NCBI RefSeq assembly: GCF_030486595.1
Contig: NZ_JAUJZH010000001.1
Coordinates: forward strand, 124,001 to 188,000
DNA: 64,000 nt
Origin: Variovorax ginsengisoli
GTDB taxonomy: Bacteria > Pseudomonadota > Gammaproteobacteria > Burkholderiales > Burkholderiaceae_C
Reading direction: 5' to 3'
Position 1 is the stretch's first letter. Each line of letters opens with the position of its first letter. Shown here in pieces: positions 57,249 to 64,000 of this stretch. The notes below the pieces were generated by a model. That model made no database searches. It was not told the origin of the DNA and saw nothing but the letters and a program-made list of their open reading frames with translations. The position numbers and the translations under genes are program-made.

Positions 57249-57823
57249 CGCTGCCCGTCGTGGACCGAGACCGCGTCCTTGGTCAGGCCGCCCAGGCGCG
57301 AATGGATGCGGCCGCCGTCGGCCATCACGAGGGCGAACAGGATCTCGTCGGGCCGCGGCGCGTCCTGGATGCCGACCTCCATGCTGTTGAAGTGGCTGCG
57401 CACATAGGCCGCATGGATGTAGTGCAACGGCACCATCAGGCGGTAGCCGGCCGCGGCCACGGCCTTGGCCGCAGGCACGATGGCCTTGGGCTCGCCCAGC
57501 ACCTGGCGCATCGCCCAGCCGCCGGCCTCGTGCCACACCGCGCCATGCTCGAGTTCGCCGTTGACGCCGACGATGGCCGCCTTGCTGTAGGCCTCGACCT
57601 TGTCCTTGCCCAGCGTCGCCACCAGCTCCTCGGCCAGCAGGGTGCCGAGGCTGCGCAGCTCGGCCATGAAGGGCAAGAGGTCGGGCTCGTAGCGGCCCGC
57701 GTAGGGATTGCGGATCACCGCGCAGGCGGCGGCCACCCGCAGCGGCCTGTCGGCGACTGGGCCGCCTTCGTGGTACACGGTCTCGATGGTGAGGCTGCGT
57801 TTGCGCAGCGCGATCAGCGACAT
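57245..57823 (-). CDS. Amino acid synthesis family protein (DUF1185)
   Basis: The protein has 192 residues. It shows the family stretches RVAAACAVIRNPYAGRYEPDL, AIVGVNGELEHGAVWHEAGGWAMR and VPLHYIHAAYVRSHFNSMEV. The Pfam name reflects a structural hint rather than a known reaction. In many proteobacteria these genes sit with FAH, Bug or amide-hydrolase genes in degradation clusters, as here. I chose the ATG at 57823 with AAGGA upstream; one at 57847 would overlap the Bug gene stop. Confidence 0.85.
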   Translation of the reverse strand: MSLIALRKRSLTIETVYHEGGPVADRPLRVAAACAVIRNPYAGRYEPDLLPFMAELRSLGTLLAEELVATLGKDKVEAYSKAAIVGVNGELEHGAVWHEAGGWAMRQVLGEPKAIVPAAKAVAAAGYRLMVPLHYIHAAYVRSHFNSMEVGIQDAPRPDEILFALVMADGGRIHSRLGGLTKDAVSVHDGQR

Positions 57824-57843
57824 GGAATCATCCTTCGGTTCGT

Positions 57844-58815
57844 TCATTGCCTGGGAATCTTGGCATCGGCCACCACCTGCGTCCACTTGTCGACCTCGCG
57901 GCTGACCATGGTCTTCATCTCCTCGGGCGTGCTGCCGCGCGCCTCGCCGCCCATCTCCTCGAGGCGCTGGCGCACGGCCGCCGACTGCAGCGCGCGCTGG
58001 GTCTCGGCCTGCAGGCGCTCGACGATGGGCCGCGGGGTGCGCGCGGGTGCCATCAGCCCGGCCCACGAGCGCACGTCGTAGCCGGGCACGCCCTGCTCGG
58101 CGACGGTGGGCACGTTCGGCAGGCCGGGCCAGCGCTGCGGCCCGGTCGTGGCGATCGCACGCAGCTTGCCGGCCAGGATGTTCGACATGACCGCGGTCGG
58201 CGGAGCGACGATGAACGGGATGTCGCCGCCGAGCAGTGCGGTCAACGCGGCGGCATCGCCGCGGTAGGGCACGTGCAGCATCGACGCGGCGGCCATCTTC
58301 GCGAGCAACTCGCCGGCCAGGTGATGGGTCGAGCCGACGCCGGCCGTGCCGTAGGCCACGGTGCCCGGTGCGGCACGCGCCGCCGCGAGCACCTCCGGGA
58401 GGCCCTGCACCTTCGAGTTCGCGTTGACCACGATCAGGAACGGAAAGTAGGTGACCGTGGAGATCATCTCGAAGTCCGCCACCGACTTGTACGGCAGCGT
58501 GTTGTAGAGCGCCCCGGCCACCGCGTGGCCACCCGTCGCCAGCAGCAGCGTGTAGCCATCGGGCCTGGCGCGCGCCACCGTGGCCGCGGCGATGGTGCCG
58601 CCGGCGCCCGACTGCGCCTCGACCACGATCGGCTGGCCCAGCGTCTTGCCCATCTCGAGGCCGACTGCGCGCGCGATCGCATCGGCATTGCCGCCCGGCG
58701 CGAAGCCCTGGTAGATCTTGATCGGGCGCTCCGGATAGGCCTGCGCAGAGGCCCGGGGCGTCGACCAGGCCGCAGCGACTGCGGCGCAGGCCGCGACCAG
58801 TTGTCTTCTTTTCAT
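57844..58815 (-). CDS. Tripartite tricarboxylate transporter substrate-binding protein (Bug family)
   Basis: The 323-residue periplasmic protein has a signal peptide ending PRASA|QAYP. The mature start YPERPIKIYQGFAPGGNADAIAR and the block GTAGVGSTHHLAGELLA are Bug/TctC hallmarks. These proteins bind carboxylates such as citrate, nicotinate or aromatic acids, often without transporter genes nearby; none are here. It likely senses or delivers the substrate of the surrounding enzymes. The ATG at 58815 is preceded by GGAGA. FAH lies 68 bases upstream. Confidence 0.93.
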   Translation of the reverse strand: MKRRQLVAACAAVAAAWSTPRASAQAYPERPIKIYQGFAPGGNADAIARAVGLEMGKTLGQPIVVEAQSGAGGTIAAATVARARPDGYTLLLATGGHAVAGALYNTLPYKSVADFEMISTVTYFPFLIVVNANSKVQGLPEVLAAARAAPGTVAYGTAGVGSTHHLAGELLAKMAAASMLHVPYRGDAAALTALLGGDIPFIVAPPTAVMSNILAGKLRAIATTGPQRWPGLPNVPTVAEQGVPGYDVRSWAGLMAPARTPRPIVERLQAETQRALQSAAVRQRLEEMGGEARGSTPEEMKTMVSREVDKWTQVVADAKIPRQ

Positions 58816-58883
58816 GGGTGTCTCCACGGGCAGCGCGTCTCGGTCTCTGCGCTCGCCCTTGTTGCCGGGAATGCCGCAGGCGC

Positions 58884-59744
58884 TCAGTCCTGGGCGACGA
58901 TGGGATTGCGCAGCAGGCCGACGGCCTCGATCTCGACCTCGACCACGTCGCCGGGCTTCATGAACTGCGGCGGCTTCTTGCTCCAGCCCACGCCGGCCGG
59001 CGTGCCGGTGGCGATCACGTCGCCCGGCACCAACGTGAAGATGGTCGAGGCATAGGCGATCAAGCGCGGGATCGAGAAGATCATGTGGCCGGTGTGGCTG
59101 GACTGGACCACCTGGCCGTTGAGGCGGGTCTCGAGCTTGAGTTCGCGGCCCGGCGCGATCTCGTCGGCCGTGACCATCCAGGGGCCGAAGCCGCCGGTCG
59201 ATTCGAAGTTCTTGCCCGAGGCGATCTGCTTCGCATGGAACTGCCATTCGCGCACGCTCGCGTCGTTGTAGCAGCTGTAGCCGGCGACGTGGTTCCAGGC
59301 GTCGGCCTCCTGGATGTCGCGGCCACCGGCGCCGATGATCACGGCCAGCTCGCCCTCCCAGTCGAGCGACTCGGACACGCGCGGGCGGACGATCGGGCCT
59401 TGATGCGGCGTCTGCGAGCGCCACACGCGCAGGAAGATCGGCGGCTGCTCGGAGAGCTCGCGCTGCATGCCGGCGGCGAGCACCTCCTGGTGATGGTCCA
59501 GGTAGTTGCGCACCGCGCAGACGATCTTCTCGGGCTGCGGGATCACCGGCAGGTACTTCACGTCGGACAGCTGCGTGTCGGCGGCCAGGCCGGCGAGCAG
59601 CGCGTCGCGGCGGGCGAAATCGGGACTGGCGATGAAGGCGGCCAGGGTGGCATGGCCGGTGCGGCCCGCGAGGTCGACCACACCGCCATCGACGACGGCG
59701 CCCCAGGTCTCGCGCCCTGCGATCGAGTAGGACATCAGTTTCAT
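58884..59744 (-). CDS. Fumarylacetoacetate hydrolase family protein
   Basis: The protein has 286 residues. The C-terminal FAH domain has DWEGELAVIIGAGGRDI (metal Glu), ASVREWQFHAKQI, and the end motif GDVIATGTPAGVGWSKKP. The family hydrolyses C-C bonds of diketo acids, or acts as decarboxylase or hydratase in ring-cleavage pathways. An AAGGAA site precedes the ATG. It is the first gene of the leftward unit FAH-Bug-DUF1185-QOR-VOC and has GntR-like sites in its promoter region. Confidence 0.92.
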   Translation of the reverse strand: MKLMSYSIAGRETWGAVVDGGVVDLAGRTGHATLAAFIASPDFARRDALLAGLAADTQLSDVKYLPVIPQPEKIVCAVRNYLDHHQEVLAAGMQRELSEQPPIFLRVWRSQTPHQGPIVRPRVSESLDWEGELAVIIGAGGRDIQEADAWNHVAGYSCYNDASVREWQFHAKQIASGKNFESTGGFGPWMVTADEIAPGRELKLETRLNGQVVQSSHTGHMIFSIPRLIAYASTIFTLVPGDVIATGTPAGVGWSKKPPQFMKPGDVVEVEIEAVGLLRNPIVAQD

Positions 59745-59761
59745 TCGGCTTCCTTTGTTTA

Positions 59762-59803
59762 ATGCACGAATGGATTTTTATGCACAAAAATGATCTCGTG
59801 CAT
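59762..59803. promoter_or_regulatory. Cluster of GntR-like operator half-sites upstream of FAH gene
   Basis: Three copies of ATGCAC(G/A)A-type sequence occur: 59762-59770, 59780-59788 and, inverted, 59795-59803. The middle one reads TTTATGCACAAA, one base from the perfect palindrome TTTATGCATAAA in front of the GntR gene. They lie 18-59 bases before the FAH start codon, where a repressor would block transcription. The rest of 59804-59930 shows nothing clear. Confidence 0.6.
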
Positions 59804-59930
59804 AGTGGTTTCTACTGAACGCGGGTCGGCGGGCGGGCAGGCGCGCGCGTGCGGCTGCGCTGGCAGCCGCACGAAGCGGTGGGCGGGAAGCAGATCGGAG
59901 CGGGTCCGGACCGGCCCCGGCGGCGAGGTG

Positions 59931-60629
59931 CTAGGCGAGTTCCTTGAGCGCGGCGCCCAGGATCGTCATGACATTGCGCTGGGTGCCGAGGATGTGCTCT
60001 TCGAGCAGCATGCAGGCGGTGTCGGCGTCACGGCGCAGGGTGGCGTCCATGATCTTGCGGTGCTCGTTCGACTTGCGCCGGGCGCTCTTGCGAAAGCGCG
60101 CCGAGTAGCGCCGGTAGCGCTCGGCTTGGTCGAACAGGCTCGCGCTCCAGCCCCGCATCCGCTCCGAGGGACAAGCCGCCAGCAGCGACAGATGGAAGGC
60201 GGCGTGCAGCTGGGTCCAGTCGTCGTCGAGTACGACCGGGCCGTCGGCGAGGCGGGCCTCGACCTTCTCCAGCCGATGGTACGCACCGACCACCAGGGCC
60301 TCCCAGGCGTCGTCGCCATGGGCGATCGACTCGCGCAGCGCAGGCACGTCGAGCATCACGCGCATCCGCGTGATGTCCGCGAGGTCTTCGGGCGAGATCT
60401 CGGCCACCCTGAAGCCGCGCCGCTCGTCGGCGCGGATCAGACCTTCCTGCGCCAGCCGGCTCAGCGCCTCGCGCAGCGGGCTGCTGGAGAAGCCGTACGC
60501 GGTCTGCAGCTCGTCGAGCTTGAGCTTGGCGCCGGCCGCGAAGGTGCCTGTCAGCACATCGTGGCGCAGCCGCGCGAAGGCCTGGTCGACCAACGGCGGG
60601 GTACGGGCGAGCATCTCTTTTTTGTACAT
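59931..60629 (-). CDS. GntR-family regulator with FCD ligand domain
   Basis: The protein has 232 residues. The winged helix has QAFARLRHDVLTGTFAAGAKL and SSSPLREALSRLAQEGLIRAD; the FCD all-helical ligand domain follows, with metal-type residues in DDDWTQLHAAFHLSL and SNEHRKIMDATLRRDADTA. It is probably a repressor relieved by a carboxylate. It lies upstream of the FAH gene on the same strand and diverges from the FMN reductase gene. Starts at 60629 or 60614 are both possible; 60647 would fall inside its own operator. Confidence 0.88.
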   Translation of the reverse strand: MYKKEMLARTPPLVDQAFARLRHDVLTGTFAAGAKLKLDELQTAYGFSSSPLREALSRLAQEGLIRADERRGFRVAEISPEDLADITRMRVMLDVPALRESIAHGDDAWEALVVGAYHRLEKVEARLADGPVVLDDDWTQLHAAFHLSLLAACPSERMRGWSASLFDQAERYRRYSARFRKSARRKSNEHRKIMDATLRRDADTACMLLEEHILGTQRNVMTILGAALKELA

Positions 60630-60638
60630 GATCCTAAT

Positions 60639-60650
60639 TTTATGCATAAA
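60639..60650. promoter_or_regulatory. 12-bp perfect palindrome at the GntR promoter
   Basis: TTTATGCATAAA lies between the divergent GntR and FMN reductase genes, 9 bases from the GntR start. It matches 11 of 12 bases of the sequence at 59777-59788 before the FAH gene. Autoregulation and shared control of three transcripts are inferred. Confidence 0.6.
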
Positions 60651-60682
60651 CTCCCGCAACCCAAAGAGAAGGATCCGCACCG

Positions 60683-61267
60683 TTGAACACTGCCCAGACC
60701 CCGCCCCTGCGCCTCGCTGCCATCTCGGGCAGCATCCGCCGCGCCTCGAACTGCACGGCCGTGCTGCGCAGCCTGCAGCCGCTGCTCCCTGCCGGCGTCA
60801 CGCTCCAAATCTTTCCGCTCGACGAGATCCCCGTGTACAACGCCGATCTCGACGGCGAGTTGCCGCCACCGCCGGTCGCGCAGCTCAAGCAGGCGATCCG
60901 GAATGCCGACGGCCTGGTGCTGTGCTCGCCCGAATACAACTACGGCATGCCCGGCGTGCTGAAGAACGCCATCGACTGGGCCTCGCGCCCGGGCTTCGCG
61001 TCGCCGCTGAAGGGCAAGCCGGCGCTGGTCATGACGGCATCGCCCGGCACCGCGGGCGGTGTCCGCGCGCAGGCGCAGATCCGGGACGCGCTGGCGGCGA
61101 CCCTGGCACGGCCCGTGGTGCGCCAGCATGTGGCGATCGCGAATGTCGGCGCCAAGATCCAGGATGGCCGGCTGGTCGATCCCGCCACCCTGGACTTCAT
61201 CGGGGCGGCGCTGGGCGACCTGCTCGACGAGATCGCGCTGATCGCGGCGCGCGCGCCGCGCGGCTGA
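60683..61267 (+). CDS. NADPH-dependent FMN reductase family protein
   Basis: The protein has 194 residues and a flavodoxin-like fold. It has the phosphate loop ISGSIRRASNCTAVLR and the flavin stretch CSPEYNYGMPGVLKNAIDWAS. It reduces FMN or quinones with NAD(P)H. A TTG start at 60683 follows AGAAGGA and matches the family N-terminus. It diverges from the GntR gene with 53 bases between, containing the palindrome, so it is probably in the same regulon. Confidence 0.88.
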   Translation: MNTAQTPPLRLAAISGSIRRASNCTAVLRSLQPLLPAGVTLQIFPLDEIPVYNADLDGELPPPPVAQLKQAIRNADGLVLCSPEYNYGMPGVLKNAIDWASRPGFASPLKGKPALVMTASPGTAGGVRAQAQIRDALAATLARPVVRQHVAIANVGAKIQDGRLVDPATLDFIGAALGDLLDEIALIAARAPRG

Positions 61268-61409
61268 GGGCGCGACGCTGCCTGTTTTGGAGGCATCGTA
61301 TCGGAAGCCAAGCCTGGAGCCCTTCCCCGGAGTTACCCCTGCTGTTGTCCACAAGGCTGTCCACGCGGCCGGTGGAGAACAGGCCCGGCCGGGGCCACCG
61401 TGCAGACGC

Positions 61410-61433
61410 AAAAAAGCCCCGGCTAGCGGGGCT
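61410..61433 (-). terminator. Terminator after tRNA-Ser
   Basis: On the minus strand AGCCCCG and CGGGGCT form a 7-bp stem with a 5-base loop followed by six U. It lies 41 bases beyond the 3' end of the tRNA. The remaining bases of 61268-61409 show no gene. Confidence 0.85.
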
Positions 61434-61474
61434 TTCATGGGCTTTTTCGATGCGCCGCGAGGCGCATCAGATCC

Positions 61475-61564
61475 TGGAGGAGAGGGAGGGATTCGAACCC
61501 TCGGTACTATCGCTAGTACGCCTGATTTCGAGTCAGGTACATTCGACCACTCTGCCACCTCTCC
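61475..61564 (-). tRNA. tRNA-Ser(CGA)
   Basis: This 90-base gene has an encoded CCA end. The acceptor stem GGAGAGG pairs with CCTCTCC. The anticodon loop CTCGAAA gives CGA, reading UCG serine codons. The long variable arm (GTACT-AGCG-ATAGTAC type) and the T arm GAGGG-TTCGAAT-CCCTC are complete. The discriminator base is U, unusual for bacterial serine tRNAs, which normally have G. It lies 47 bases after serS on the same strand and is followed by a terminator. Confidence 0.95.
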
Positions 61565-61611
61565 GGTGTCTGTCGAGCCAACGATTATAGCAGCACTTTC
61601 TGGCCGATTTT

Positions 61612-62952
<1,341 letters not shown>

Positions 62953-62994
62953 TTAGGTGCGCGTAGCATCCCACCCATTCCCCAAGGAGTTGCG

Positions 62995-63411
62995 ATGCAA
63001 GCCTACCTGACCTTCAACGGCAACGCGGCCGAGGCGCTCGCGTTCTACGCCCAGGCCCTGGGCGGAAAGATCCTCTTCAGCATGACCTTCGGCGAAAGCC
63101 CGATGGGTGCCGAGACGCCGGCCGACTACAAGGACAAGATCATGCACGCCACGCTCGAGGCGCGAGGCCACCAGCTGATGGCGTCCGACGCCCCGCCCGG
63201 CTATCCGCTCAAGGGCTACCACGGCTTCTCGCTGTCGGTGCAGGCCAAGGATGTGAAGGAAGGCGAAAAGCTCTTCAACGCCCTCGGCGCCGGCGGCAAG
63301 GTGACGATGCCCTACGCGCCCACCTTCTGGTCGACCGGCTTCGGCATGCTCGAAGACAAATTCGGCGTGCCCTGGATGGTCAACTGCGAGCAGGAGCCGG
63401 CCAAGGCCTGA
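62995..63411 (+). CDS. VOC-family protein, PhnB-like
   Basis: The protein has 138 residues. It begins MQAYLTFNGNAAEALAFYAQALGGK and has MHATLEARGHQLMASD and FGVPWMVNCEQ, the pattern of PhnB/3-demethylubiquinone-methyltransferase-like VOC proteins. Many lack a known activity. The ATG at 62995 has AAGGAGT upstream. It diverges from serS with 51 bases between and ends 4 bases before a convergent dehydratase gene. Confidence 0.88.
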   Translation: MQAYLTFNGNAAEALAFYAQALGGKILFSMTFGESPMGAETPADYKDKIMHATLEARGHQLMASDAPPGYPLKGYHGFSLSVQAKDVKEGEKLFNALGAGGKVTMPYAPTFWSTGFGMLEDKFGVPWMVNCEQEPAKA

Positions 63412-63415
63412 CCGA

Positions 63416-64000
63416 TCAGCCCAGCATCCCCGGATCGACGTTGGCGCCGCAGACTATCAGGCAGACCTTCTCGCCTTCGCGCGGCGCGTAGGCGCCGGTC
63501 TGCAGCGCCGCCAGCGGCAGCGCCGCAGCGGCCTCGACCCCCAGCTTGAGCTCTTTCCACATCCAGGACTGGGCGGCGCGGATGGCATCGTCGGACAGCA
63601 GCAGCGCATCGCCGACATGGCGCTGCGTGAGCTCCCAGGCGATCGCGCCGATGCGCTTCGCGCCGAGCGAGTCGGCCGCGATGCCGCCGACCTCGACGTC
63701 GACCGGCTCGCCGGCCTCGCGGGCCCGCGCCAGCGTCGGTGCGCGCTCGGGTTCGAGCGCCACCACGCGGCTGCGCCGTTCGAACCAGGCCGCCAGCCCG
63801 CCGATCAGGCCGCCGCCGCCGACGCTCACCAGCACCGCATAGGGCAGGCCGCCCTGCTGCTCGATCTCGCGGCCCAGCGTGCCCGCACCGGCCACCACTT
63901 CGGGCTGGTCGTAGGCATGCGTGAGCAAGGCGCCAGTCTTGCGCTGCCGCTGCAGGCAGGCCGCGAGCGCATCGGCGTATGCGGCACCGCCGACCACCAC
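63416..64000 (-). CDS. PLP-dependent threonine/serine dehydratase-type enzyme, C-terminal part
   Basis: The frame is open to the window edge, so the N-terminus with the PLP lysine is missing; 194 residues remain. The glycine-rich phosphate-binding loop SVGGGGLIGGLAAWFE is visible, preceded by AYDQPEVVAGAGTLGREI, typical of fold-type II serine/threonine dehydratases. Such enzymes release ammonia from hydroxyamino acids to give 2-oxo acids. The C-terminus ends CGANVDPGMLG without an ACT domain, so a catabolic form is more likely than the biosynthetic IlvA. Confidence 0.88.
   Translation of the reverse strand: MVVGGAAYADALAACLQRQRKTGALLTHAYDQPEVVAGAGTLGREIEQQGGLPYAVLVSVGGGGLIGGLAAWFERRSRVVALEPERAPTLARAREAGEPVDVEVGGIAADSLGAKRIGAIAWELTQRHVGDALLLSDDAIRAAQSWMWKELKLGVEAAAALPLAALQTGAYAPREGEKVCLIVCGANVDPGMLG

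Noticed and set aside
61321..61400. Possible gene or RNA between the FMN reductase gene and tRNA-Ser
   Set aside because: Only short frames are present, with no ribosome site and no clear structure apart from the tRNA terminator.

Overview
The window is high-GC and densely coded. Gene order, the fused MaeB, long UrtB, trpS/M50 protease/PHP synteny, a Bug-family binding protein and the style of the intergenic repeats all suggest a betaproteobacterium of the Comamonadaceae, most like Variovorax. This is inferred from family knowledge, not from a search. No prophage, insertion sequence, CRISPR array or rRNA is visible. The only tRNA is tRNA-Ser(CGA).

Layout. 0-3.1 kb: the end of an AI-2E-type permease, an FtsI-like transpeptidase, and a convergent LysR regulator. 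3.2-6.8 kb: the glyoxylate-to-glycerate route gcl-hyi-glxR, read divergently from the LysR gene. 6.8-7.2 kb: a non-coding stretch holding a 185-bp palindromic element. 7.2-9.6 kb: malic enzyme maeB with a strong terminator.

9.7-25 kb is a probable catabolic island. It has an ABC importer (binding protein, ATPase, permease) and an EthD-like protein. A leftward operon encodes a Rieske oxygenase, a cytoplasmic sulfite-oxidase-fold Moco protein, an FAD/NAD reductase and an OsmC protein. A rightward series encodes a second paralogous binding protein, a cytidine-deaminase-fold enzyme, two SDRs, a saccharopine-dehydrogenase-like reductase, an AMP-forming ligase and a MalT-like LuxR regulator. The two arms diverge from a control region built as an inverted duplication. 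The substrate is unknown.

25-36 kb: a lone ureD, an MFS transporter, a beta-propeller/cupredoxin protein divergent from an ECF sigma/anti-sigma pair with two mirror-image ECF-type promoters, and the complete urea ABC importer urtABCDE on the minus strand. Upstream of urtA lies an intergenic repeat element that abuts a beheaded RelE-like toxin gene with an intact antitoxin gene.

36-47.6 kb: lipase, PHB-type esterase, PPK2 and a CorA-like transporter. These are followed by a housekeeping run (PHP phosphatase, EamA exporter, YciO-type protein, site-2 protease, TrpS) and a response regulator convergent with a histidine kinase, separated by four tandem 84-bp repeats.

47.8-55.7 kb: a fused indolepyruvate ferredoxin oxidoreductase divergent from an Lrp regulator, then a peroxiredoxin-like protein, a Tat-exported amidohydrolase, a small membrane protein and proline iminopeptidase. 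55.7-61.3 kb: a GntR-linked catabolic unit (VOC protein, quinone oxidoreductase, DUF1185 protein, Bug binding protein, FAH hydrolase, GntR, FMN reductase) with a shared operator-like motif. 61.4-64 kb: serS with tRNA-Ser, a second VOC protein and a partial PLP dehydratase.
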